From the NCBI RefSeq assembly GCF_017312365.1, contig NZ_BLJI01000019.1, positions 25,336-89,335 on the forward strand: a stretch of DNA of 64,000 nt, given 5' to 3'. Every line of letters begins with the position of its first letter. The first letter of the stretch is position 1. The notes below the pieces were generated by a model. That model was not told where the DNA came from and made no database searches. It was given only the letters and a program-made list of their open reading frames with translations. Origin of the DNA: Chroococcus sp. FPU101. Lineage in GTDB: Bacteria > Cyanobacteriota > Cyanobacteriia > Cyanobacteriales > Microcystaceae. Positions 9,420-16,656 of this stretch are shown here, one piece after another. Position numbers and translations under genes: made by a program.

Positions 9420-10478
9420 ATGACATTTCCCTCAAATGACACTAAATCGAATTTTGGTAAGTGGATTGGTTTTGCCATTATTGTAATTTGTCTGTATGTT
9501 GCTTGGCAAATTCAACAAATTCTCCTCGTTTTATTTATGGCAATTGTTTTAGCGAATGCTCTTGATATTTTGGTTGAAACAATGCGACGCAGAGGAATTA
9601 AAAGAGGAATAGCAATTTTATTAACGATTGTTTTATTGTTGATCAGTTTAGTAGCAATTGTTAGTATTATTATTCCTTCTTTTATCGGACAATTTCAACA
9701 ATTAGTAAATTTAGTGCCTCGCGGGTTTAATCAATTATCAATTAATATCAATCAATTAATTACCCGTCTTGATCCAAGTTTAGTCGCAGTTTTACCCAGA
9801 GTTGAGCAGCTTATTGCTCAGTTACAGCCGATTTTACAACAAATTGCTAGTCGTGGTTTAAATATTTTTTATAGTTCATTGGGGACGTTATTAAGTTCTG
9901 TACTTTTACTGGCTTTAACACTGATGCTTTTAGCAAATCCTACACCTTATCGTCAGTGTCTAGTACGTTTATTTCCTGCCTTTTATCGCTCCCGCGTCGA
10001 TGAAATTTTAAAAATGTGTACTCAAGGGTTACGAGGTTGGCTCAAAGAAATTACCTTTGATATGTCTTTGATGACCATTTTAAGTTTAATTGGTTTAACG
10101 ATTTTAGGAATTCCTTTAGCCTTTACTCAAGCCATTTTGACGGGGTTTTTAACATTTATTCCTAATATCGGTATCGCCCTAAGTGTGATTCCTCCGTTTG
10201 CGATCGCACTCCTAGAAGAGCCTTGGAAACCCCCTGCTGTCTTACTATTGTATTTTTATTGTTATTTTGCAACTCAAAAGTTAGATGATAACCCACGATT
10301 TTCTAAACTAAGTACTTATCCCGCCGTCCTCTTACCTGGTTTCGTCTTATTAGGTCAACTTTTCTTCGGGACACTTTTTGGTATTTTAGGGTTATTTTTA
10401 GCTGTTCCTTTATTAATTGTCAGTCAAATATGGTTAAAAGAAGTTTTGATTAAAGATATTTTAAACAAGTGGGAATAA
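9420..10478 (+). CDS. AI-2E/PerM family transporter
   Basis: This 352-residue protein has seven to eight hydrophobic segments in the layout of the AI-2E (YdiK/PerM) exporter family: an N-terminal pair of helices, a long amphipathic periplasmic region (QLINLVPRGFNQ-like, residues 80-145), then helices including LTGFLTFIPNIGIALSVIPPF and the C-terminal FGTLFGILGLFLAVPLLI motif. Family members include autoinducer exporters and Na+/H+ antiporters, so the substrate cannot be given. It follows the small membrane gene by 19 bp and precedes the DUF39 gene by only 3 bp, suggesting one transcript. Confidence 0.88.
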   Translation: MTFPSNDTKSNFGKWIGFAIIVICLYVAWQIQQILLVLFMAIVLANALDILVETMRRRGIKRGIAILLTIVLLLISLVAIVSIIIPSFIGQFQQLVNLVPRGFNQLSININQLITRLDPSLVAVLPRVEQLIAQLQPILQQIASRGLNIFYSSLGTLLSSVLLLALTLMLLANPTPYRQCLVRLFPAFYRSRVDEILKMCTQGLRGWLKEITFDMSLMTILSLIGLTILGIPLAFTQAILTGFLTFIPNIGIALSVIPPFAIALLEEPWKPPAVLLLYFYCYFATQKLDDNPRFSKLSTYPAVLLPGFVLLGQLFFGTLFGILGLFLAVPLLIVSQIWLKEVLIKDILNKWE

Positions 10479-10481
10479 TCC

Positions 10482-11687
10482 ATGAGAACCATAGCTGAAA
10501 TTAATGAGAAAATCCAAAGTAAAAAAGTAGTCGTTTGGACAGCAGAGGAACTAAAAAGTAAAGTACTAGAAATCGGTGTAACACAAGCCTATAAAGAAGT
10601 TGATGTCATCTGTACGGGAACCTTTGAACCGATGGAATCTTCAGGGGCTTTAATCAATTTAGGTCATACAGATCCCCCAATCAAAATCCGTCAATGTTGG
10701 TTAGATGGCATTCCTGCTTATGCGGGTTTTGGTGCCGTTGATATTTATTTAGGTGCGAGTGCGATGGGAGATTATAGTAATATCCCTGAGCAAATGGAAA
10801 TCGAAAACCGTCAGAACTCTGAACGAGGTGGGGGACATATTATTGAAGATTTGATCGCTGGAAAAACAATACAATTAAGAGCGAGCGGACAGATGACAGA
10901 TTGTTATCCTAGAGGTTCTTTTGAAACAACAATTACCAAAGATTCAATTAATCAATTTTATCTTTTTAATCCTCGAAATCTCTATCAAAACTTTATTGTT
11001 GGCGTGAATGGCGGTGAGAATCCCCTTTACACCTATTTAGGTCTACTTTATCCCAGATTAGCAAATGCAGTTTATTCTAATCCTGGTGCTATTTCTCCTT
11101 TATTTAATGATCCAGATTTACAAATCATTGGAATTGGCACGCGAATCTTTTTAGGTGGTGGAATTGGTTATATCGCTTGGGAAGGAACACAACATTTTCC
11201 CCTGCAAAAACGATTACCTAATCGTACACCGATTGGCCCTGCGGCGACACTTGCTTTAATTGGTGATGCTAAACAAATGGATGCGCGATGGGTCAGAGGT
11301 TGTTATTTTAGAAACTATGGTGCATCTTTGATGTTGGGTGTGGGTGTGCCGATACCAGTTTTAAATGAGGAAGTGATCCGACATTGTAGTGTACAGGATC
11401 TCGAAATTGTTGCCCCAGTAGTCGATTTTTCCATTCCTCGCCGCGTTCGTCCGACCTTTGGACTGGTGACTTATGCTCAACTTAAAAGCGGTAAAATTAC
11501 AATAGAAGGCAAAAGCGTTAGAACTGCATCATTAGCAAGTATTTCTTTTTCTAGACAAGTTGCAGTCGAGTTAAAACAGTGGATTGAAGCAGGAGAATTT
11601 ACCTTAACTGAATCCGTTGCCTCGATTCCTATGGAGCGTACTTTTGTACCACAAGATCGTTGGGGTTCTCCGTTGATGATGGAATAG
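10482..11687 (+). CDS. HcyBio (DUF39) family protein, proposed homocysteine synthesis
   Basis: This 401-residue cytosolic protein matches the DUF39/HcyBio family: VICTGTFEPMESSGALINLGH, a conserved cysteine in IKIRQCWLDG, GGGHIIEDLIAGK and GIGTRIFLGGGIGYIAWEGTQH. In methanogens and sulfate reducers, members with a partner NIL/ferredoxin protein make homocysteine from aspartate semialdehyde and sulfide; that is family knowledge. Here the protein ends at about residue 400, with no CBS or iron-sulfur extension visible, and no partner gene is adjacent. The start is 3 bp after the AI-2E gene, so translation may be coupled. The exact reaction in this organism is inference. Confidence 0.85.
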   Translation: MRTIAEINEKIQSKKVVVWTAEELKSKVLEIGVTQAYKEVDVICTGTFEPMESSGALINLGHTDPPIKIRQCWLDGIPAYAGFGAVDIYLGASAMGDYSNIPEQMEIENRQNSERGGGHIIEDLIAGKTIQLRASGQMTDCYPRGSFETTITKDSINQFYLFNPRNLYQNFIVGVNGGENPLYTYLGLLYPRLANAVYSNPGAISPLFNDPDLQIIGIGTRIFLGGGIGYIAWEGTQHFPLQKRLPNRTPIGPAATLALIGDAKQMDARWVRGCYFRNYGASLMLGVGVPIPVLNEEVIRHCSVQDLEIVAPVVDFSIPRRVRPTFGLVTYAQLKSGKITIEGKSVRTASLASISFSRQVAVELKQWIEAGEFTLTESVASIPMERTFVPQDRWGSPLMME

Positions 11688-11706
11688 TTTTTGGTTTTAA
11701 AAATAT

Positions 11707-11734
11707 AAACCTCTAGCATATGGGCTAAAGGTTT
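11707..11734. terminator. Hairpin between convergent genes
   Basis: An 11-bp stem (11707-11717 with 11724-11734, one C/A mismatch) and a 6-base loop. On the minus strand the tail is T-rich (ATATTTTTAAAA), so it best serves the membrane-protein gene at 11769-12419. It may also slow transcription from the DUF39 gene. Confidence 0.55.
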
Positions 11735-11768
11735 AATTAAATGGGCAAGAAAACTAACTTAATTTGAA

Positions 11769-12419
11769 TTAGTAGCGAGATCCGACAACATTAGCCGCAG
11801 GAACAGCAGTACGAGGACGACGAGTACCAGCAGACGCACCGATGAGTGATGCGACTAATCCTAAAAGAGAACCGAGGGCAAAAGACCAACCGACTCGAGC
11901 GGCATTGCCAGCAATATCTCTGGCTTCTTGCGCGCTTACATTAGGAGCATTAACTTGAGGTGTCACGCCACTTTGCTGTGCTTGGTTAATAATTTCACCT
12001 GCATTTGATGCAGCAACGCCAAAAGCACCCGATACCCCACTAGAGAGTAACCATGCGCTAATTGCAAGCGTGGTAGCCCATAAAATTGCACCGTTGAGTA
12101 AAGCTGTACTTTTATTTAAAGTTCCGCAAGCACGTGCAGTAACCCAACCGCCAATGAACAGAGAAATAAATAAACTAATAATCGCCCAAATTCCAACAGC
12201 CGAACCCACACCGCCTGCATCGGAACGAGGTGAGCCAGAGCCAGCAATACTAGATAGACCAATTGCTGCACCCAAAGCACTTAAAACGAGTTGAGAACTG
12301 AGTGCAACTACTAAACCTGCTAAAATAGGGCCCCAACGAACGCGATCGTGATAGTCCATTCCTTGAGGTGCTACGGGATAATCCACAACCCGTCCTTCTG
12401 GATCATTAGCGTAAACCAT
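11769..12419 (-). CDS. Glycine/alanine-rich membrane protein, function unknown
   Basis: This 216-residue protein has four hydrophobic segments (near residues 32-56, 74-94, 107-128 and 175-195). Between the first two lies a Gly/Ser-rich stretch (SSIAGSGSPRSDAGGVGSAVG). The motif DRVRWGPILAGLVVALSSQLVLSALGAAIGLS recalls a widespread family of small glycine-zipper membrane proteins often annotated as hypothetical. No catalytic motif is visible. It stands alone and is convergent with the DUF39 gene, with a hairpin between the two. Glycine-zipper packing suggests an oligomeric membrane protein, but this is inference. Confidence 0.7.
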   Translation of the reverse strand: MVYANDPEGRVVDYPVAPQGMDYHDRVRWGPILAGLVVALSSQLVLSALGAAIGLSSIAGSGSPRSDAGGVGSAVGIWAIISLFISLFIGGWVTARACGTLNKSTALLNGAILWATTLAISAWLLSSGVSGAFGVAASNAGEIINQAQQSGVTPQVNAPNVSAQEARDIAGNAARVGWSFALGSLLGLVASLIGASAGTRRPRTAVPAANVVGSRY

Positions 12420-12904
12420 AATATTTTTTCTCCTATTCCTATACTGTTAGGTTTAAATTTTTTTTGAGCAACAGCTTTTAAATATTCACTTGCTGAATTG
12501 ATAATAATAAGAGATTTCATTACTTTTCATCTATCTTTAGAAACAAATATTGCTTGAAAAATAGAATATTTGATTAATTTATATAAATTGTTAAAATTTT
12601 GATTATACCTATTTTCATTGAAATTATTAATCTAACTTTTTATCTATTTCTTTTAGTAGATAGATTGCTCAATCATGTTTTAGCCTTGATGTGATGTGGA
12701 TCACCCTACCTCATTAAAGGTGATTAAGAGGGTTATCACGCTCTTGTACAAAAGGTTTAAAGTTGATTAAGCTAAAAGAAGTCATCGCTACACCGCCGTC
12801 TCACAGCAGTGTTTGCGATCACTGCCTTCCGTAGTAAAAAATAAAGCTTTTGAGTAGATCTGTTACAATAGTTTACAATAGCTTGTCTTCTGACCTAAAC
12901 GATT
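12420..12904. other. Intergenic region between divergent genes
   Basis: 485 bp, AT-rich, between the start of the minus-strand membrane gene and the ABC1 kinase start. It must contain promoters for both. Short inverted repeats can be seen (AAGAG/CTCTT near 12726-12746; GCAGTG/CACTGC near 12802-12822). I find no tRNA, riboswitch or ORF with family resemblance. Confidence 0.5.
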
Positions 12905-14875
12905 ATGACTCAAACTCCCTTACTTCCTCCTGCTGAGACTTTCGACGATATTACAGTTGAGGTGCGACCTGTTCAAGGTGTCCCTAGACATGATGTAGAA
13001 GAATTAGGGCCAATGAGTCAGGTATCACCCGAAAACTGGCAATATGATCCAGATTTGATTAAATCCTACTACCGTCAGCGACCTTTGCAGGTGTTGGGAC
13101 GTTTATTAAATCTAATTATTCCAATCAGCTTTTTTGCATTGGGGATCTGGTGGGACAAAGTTACGAGAAAAATCGACAAAAATCAGAAAAAGCGAGCCAT
13201 TCAGTTTAGAGAAATGCTCACACAGTTGGGCCCAACTTATATCAAAATCGGTCAGGCTCTCTCAACACGTCCTGATTTGGTTCCGCCCACTTATTTAGAA
13301 GAATTAACTACTCTACAAGACCAATTACCCTCATTTCCGAATGAAATTGCTTATCAATTTATTCAAGAAGAATTAGGATTATCGCCACAAGATATTTACG
13401 CTGAAATTTCGTCAAACCCAATTGCAGCAGCCTCATTAGGTCAAGTTTATAAAGGTCGTTTAAAAACAGGTGAAAAAGTAGCGATTAAAGTGCAACGTCC
13501 TGATTTAGTCAAACGCATTTCTTTAGATGTTTATTTGATGCGCGGTTTAGCTGGTTGGGCGCAAAATAATCTTAAACGGATTCGCTCAAACTTAATTGCA
13601 ATTACTGATGAACTAGCGAGTCGTATTTTTGAAGAAATGAACTATATTCAAGAAGGACGCAATGCCGAACTTTTTGCCGAACTCTATGGACATTTACCTG
13701 AGATTTATGTACCTAAAATTTATTGGGACTACACAGGTAGACGTGTTTTAACAATGGAGTGGATTGATGGCATAAAGTTAACCAATGTTCAGGCAATTCA
13801 AGCGAAGGGAATTGATGCCACACACTTAGTAGAAGTAGGTGTTAATTGTTCTCTCAGACAACTCTTAGAACATGGTTTCTTTCATGCAGATCCCCACCCT
13901 GGAAACTTGTTAGCGATGGATGATGGTCGATTAGCTTATCTCGATTTTGGGATGATGAGTCGTATTCTACCTCATCAAAGATATGGCTTAATTCAAGCGG
14001 TTGTACACTTAGTAAACCGCGATTTTGAAGGATTAGCAACCGACTATGTTAATTTAGAATTTTTAACGCCTGAGACTGATTTAAGTCCGATTATTCCAGC
14101 ACTAAGTCAGGTTTTTGGGAATGCTTTAGGTGCGAGTGTTGCTGAACTCAACTTTAAGAGTATTACCGATCAAATGTCGCAAATGATGTATGATTTTCCG
14201 TTTAGGGTGCCTGCTTATTATGCGTTAATTATTCGCTCGATGGTTACTCTAGAAGGAATTGCGATCGGGATTGATCCAAACTTTAAGGTTTTAAGTAAAG
14301 CTTATCCTTATATTGCCAAACGTCTTTTAACAGATCCATCCACTGAGTTAAGAACTTCTTTAAAAGATTTACTATTCAAAGATGGAAGTTTCCGATGGAA
14401 TCGTTTAGAAAATCTCTTACGAAATGCCAAAAATTCTCCAGACTATAACTTTGATAATGTACTAAATCAATCAATAGATTATCTTTTTTCTGAAAGAGGT
14501 GAGTTTATTCGAGAACGCTTGGTTACTGAAATTACGAATGCACTTGATATTTTTGGTAGAAGAACATTCTTTAATTTTTCTAGCACCATTAGAGAACAAG
14601 TAGGATTAGCGGTTCAAGAAACACCATTAGAATTAAGAGATAGTTCTAAAACTTTTGAACATATCAAAAATATTCTCGGAATTCTTCAAGAAACAAAAGG
14701 TTTTGATCCAATGCGTTTAGTTCCCGTTCTAGCAAAACTCATTATTAAACCCGAAACACAACAAATGAGTCAGAAAATTGTTGAAGGATTAGTCCAAAAA
14801 GCTTTAGCTAGAGTCATTCGGAATTTAGTTTTAGATGGAGAAACAAACAAAGCTTTACCAGCAGCAACAAAATAA
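12905..14875 (+). CDS. ABC1/UbiB family atypical kinase
   Basis: This 656-residue protein belongs to the ABC1K/ADCK/UbiB atypical kinases. The family KxGQ motif appears as PTYIKIGQALSTRPDLVP, the alanine-rich nucleotide loop as AAASLGQVYKG, the ATP-binding lysine as KVAIKVQRP, and the catalytic and metal motifs as FHADPHPGN and LDFGMM. Cyanobacteria and plastids carry several such proteins, linked to quinone and prenyl-lipid metabolism at the thylakoid and plastoglobules. The C-terminal 150 residues are helical with no recognised domain. The gene ends inside the first copy of the 71-bp duplication, which supplies its terminator. Confidence 0.93.
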   Translation: MTQTPLLPPAETFDDITVEVRPVQGVPRHDVEELGPMSQVSPENWQYDPDLIKSYYRQRPLQVLGRLLNLIIPISFFALGIWWDKVTRKIDKNQKKRAIQFREMLTQLGPTYIKIGQALSTRPDLVPPTYLEELTTLQDQLPSFPNEIAYQFIQEELGLSPQDIYAEISSNPIAAASLGQVYKGRLKTGEKVAIKVQRPDLVKRISLDVYLMRGLAGWAQNNLKRIRSNLIAITDELASRIFEEMNYIQEGRNAELFAELYGHLPEIYVPKIYWDYTGRRVLTMEWIDGIKLTNVQAIQAKGIDATHLVEVGVNCSLRQLLEHGFFHADPHPGNLLAMDDGRLAYLDFGMMSRILPHQRYGLIQAVVHLVNRDFEGLATDYVNLEFLTPETDLSPIIPALSQVFGNALGASVAELNFKSITDQMSQMMYDFPFRVPAYYALIIRSMVTLEGIAIGIDPNFKVLSKAYPYIAKRLLTDPSTELRTSLKDLLFKDGSFRWNRLENLLRNAKNSPDYNFDNVLNQSIDYLFSERGEFIRERLVTEITNALDIFGRRTFFNFSSTIREQVGLAVQETPLELRDSSKTFEHIKNILGILQETKGFDPMRLVPVLAKLIIKPETQQMSQKIVEGLVQKALARVIRNLVLDGETNKALPAATK

Positions 14876-14896
14876 AAGATTAAGTTTTAAGAATAG

Positions 14897-14924
14897 ATCG
14901 TCAGAGTCTTTCTGGCGATTTTTT
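14897..14924 (+). terminator. Rho-independent terminator of the ABC1 kinase gene
   Basis: ATCGTCAGA pairs with TCTGGCGAT (one G:U) across a short loop and is followed by six T. The T run merges with a TATAAT box, so termination and the next promoter overlap. Confidence 0.8.
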
Positions 14925-14929
14925 ATAAT
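14924..14929 (+). promoter_or_regulatory. TATAAT -10 box for the DUF29 gene
   Basis: A perfect TATAAT 24 bp before the DUF29 ATG, followed by an AGGAG ribosome site at 14937-14941. The same layout is repeated before the hydrolase (TATAAT at 15476-15481). No clear -35 hexamer is visible. Confidence 0.5.
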
Positions 14930-14952
14930 TATGTTTAGGAGCGAGAAAAACG

Positions 14953-15405
14953 ATGACTACTCAGCTTAATTATAAAACCCTTTATGAGACTGATTTTGTT
15001 GAATGGTTAGAAACGACCACCCAATTATTGCGTGATGGAAAACTAGATCAGTTAGATATCAATAATTTGGTGGAAGAACTAGAAAGCATGGGGAGAAGTG
15101 AAAAACGGGAACTGAGAAATTGCTTAACAACTATTATTGAGCATTTATTGAAGTTAAGTTATTGGGAAGCTGAAAAAGCAGAAAATTTAAGAGGATGGCG
15201 TAATACAATTATTGAACAAAGAAACCAGATTGAGCGTATTTTAGAAGATAGTCCTAGTCTTAAAAATCTAATTCCTGATTTTTTTCCTCTTTGTTATCAA
15301 GATGCTCGAAAATTAGTCATTAAAAAAACAGGTTTAGCGAATATTCCTTCATCTTCTCCCTATACTATTGAACAAGTGCTAGATGAAGACTTTTTGCTCG
15401 ATTAA
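14953..15405 (+). CDS. DUF29 family protein
   Basis: This 150-residue helical protein has the DUF29 pattern: YETDFVEWLETTTQLLRDGKLDQLD, NNLVEELESMGRSEKRELRN, HLLKLSYW and WRNTIIEQR. The family is abundant in cyanobacteria, often in several tandem or scattered copies, and has no established function. The AGGAG ribosome site lies 11 bp before the ATG. The gene fills the first slot of a local duplication; a second slot with the same flanks holds an unrelated hydrolase. Its last nine codons are part of the 30-bp repeat shared with 16627-16656. Confidence 0.88.
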   Translation: MTTQLNYKTLYETDFVEWLETTTQLLRDGKLDQLDINNLVEELESMGRSEKRELRNCLTTIIEHLLKLSYWEAEKAENLRGWRNTIIEQRNQIERILEDSPSLKNLIPDFFPLCYQDARKLVIKKTGLANIPSSSPYTIEQVLDEDFLLD

Positions 15406-15418
15406 AATCATTCATGCA
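15389..15418. repeat. 30-bp direct repeat, copy 1
   Basis: Identical over 30 bases to 16627-16656. It comprises the last DUF29 codons (ending GATTAA) and the bases that in copy 2 encode the end of HflX. It joins the 71-bp repeat with a 3-base GCA overlap, marking the duplication junction. Confidence 0.88.
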
Positions 15419-15486
15419 ACAAAATAAAAGATTAAGTTTTAAGAATAGATCGTCAGAGTCTGGCTGGCGATTTTTTATAATGATGT
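15416..15486. repeat. 71-bp direct repeat, copy 2
   Basis: 68 of 71 bases match 14864-14934. It keeps the hairpin, the T run and TATAAT (15476-15481). Similarity continues more loosely through the ribosome site and start codon of the following gene. Confidence 0.9.
15449..15476 (+). terminator. Terminator hairpin in repeat copy 2
   Basis: ATCGTCAG pairs with CTGGCGAT (one G:U) and is followed by six T, as in copy 1. It ends transcription of the DUF29 gene and precedes the hydrolase promoter box. Confidence 0.75.
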
Positions 15487-15506
15487 GTCAAATGAGGAAA
15501 AAGTTC

Positions 15507-16595
15507 ATGATTACTAGCACAACTTTAAAAGTTACATGGCTCGCTTTTTTGACTACGACTGTAATCTCTTCAATTTCTTCAAAGGTCGTTGCTGCTAACT
15601 TTAATCCTAATCCTATTTATAGTAATTCAGGAAGATACACAACTGTTATTCCCGTAACAGGTAGTAACTCAGGTTTGGATTCCACTGATATTTATTATCC
15701 GATTACTCCATCTTCTGAAACAACCCTCCCCGTAGTCCTTCTTTTGCAAGGAGCTTTAGTAGAGCGAGATGATTATGCTAATTATGCCAGTCGGGTTGCT
15801 AAATATGGCTTTGTTGTTGTAGTGCCTGACCATACTAGAACTTTAGTTGGCCCGATGGGTTCTTTTACAGGTTTTTTTCCCGATCAGCATTTAATTAATG
15901 ATGTCTTAAATTTTATGGAGGACGAAAATCGTAATACAAATTCTCCCCTAGCGGGTCAGATTGATTTTAATACGGCGGGTTTATTAGGACATTCTTTTGG
16001 AGGAGCAGTAGGTTTAGCTTCTATGGCTAATATCTGTTTACCTGTTCTGTGTAATGCTACTCTTGGTTTTTCTCGTCCCACAGCCCTCAAAGCTGGAATT
16101 TTTTACGGAGCAAGTCTAAGAAATCAAATGACAGGAGAGTCTATTCCGATTAATAATTCAGGAGTTCCTACAGGTTTAATTGCTGGAGAGCGAGATGGAG
16201 TAGCTTCTCTTTTATCAACGATTACAACTTATCAGAATATCCATCCAGATACGAAGTTGTTAGCGACCTTACAAGGGGCAAATCATTACGGCATTACGAA
16301 TGAAGATAGTTCTAGAGATCCTGTACGCCCAACTTTAGACCAAGCAACGGCGACTGAAACGATTGCGCGTTGGAGTGCTTTATTCTTACAGGCTCATCTT
16401 TTAGATAATCAAGAGGCTTTTGATTATGTCTATCGAACTGGAGATAATTTGGATATTAATGTAATGGTCAGAAGTTCAATTCCTGAACCTTCTTTAAAAT
16501 TGAGCATTATTGTATTAGGTGGGTTAGGAGTTCTAAGCATTTTCAATTCTAAAGTCAATCGTAAAATCAGCAGTCACTTTACTAAAAAGCACTAA
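15507..16595 (+). CDS. Secreted alpha/beta hydrolase with PEP-CTERM-like tail
   Basis: From ATG 15507 this is a 362-residue secreted protein. I chose this start because GAGGA lies 8-9 bp upstream and because it aligns with the start of the duplicated DUF29 gene; longer in-frame starts at 15414 or 15492 begin in repeat DNA. A signal peptide (residues about 1-28, ending VVAA) is followed by an alpha/beta-hydrolase fold of the dienelactone/chlorophyllase/polyester-hydrolase type: VVLLLQGALVE, nucleophile elbow GHSFGG, acid near GERDG and histidine in GANHYG. The end reads IPEPS, then a hydrophobic segment and a basic tail, the layout of a PEP-CTERM exosortase signal. The substrate is unknown. 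Confidence 0.82.
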   Translation: MITSTTLKVTWLAFLTTTVISSISSKVVAANFNPNPIYSNSGRYTTVIPVTGSNSGLDSTDIYYPITPSSETTLPVVLLLQGALVERDDYANYASRVAKYGFVVVVPDHTRTLVGPMGSFTGFFPDQHLINDVLNFMEDENRNTNSPLAGQIDFNTAGLLGHSFGGAVGLASMANICLPVLCNATLGFSRPTALKAGIFYGASLRNQMTGESIPINNSGVPTGLIAGERDGVASLLSTITTYQNIHPDTKLLATLQGANHYGITNEDSSRDPVRPTLDQATATETIARWSALFLQAHLLDNQEAFDYVYRTGDNLDINVMVRSSIPEPSLKLSIIVLGGLGVLSIFNSKVNRKISSHFTKKH

Positions 16596-16626
16596 TTAAC
16601 AATATACTTGCTCTAAGTCTGTAGTT

Positions 16627-16656
16627 ACTTTTTGCTCGATTAAAATCATTCATGCA
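16627..16656. repeat. 30-bp direct repeat, copy 2
   Basis: Exact match to 15389-15418. Here the right part encodes the last residues of HflX (LVHE and stop, minus strand), showing that this copy has the ancestral right-hand context. Confidence 0.88.

Larger units (their letters stand above)
14864..14934. repeat. 71-bp direct repeat, copy 1 (terminator plus promoter box)
   Basis: The repeat starts in the last codons of the ABC1 kinase (GCAACAAAATAA). It matches 15416-15486 at 68 of 71 positions with no gaps. It contains a hairpin terminator and then TATAAT at 14924-14929. Confidence 0.9.

Noticed and set aside
12781..12830. Hairpin GCAGTG/CACTGC as a riboswitch or tRNA fragment
   Set aside because: The stem is only 6 bp, with no T run and no conserved riboswitch core or tRNA arms.
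15414..15506. Longer N-terminus of the hydrolase
   Set aside because: These codons are repeat DNA containing a terminator and a TATAAT box; the signal peptide and GAGGA site support 15507.
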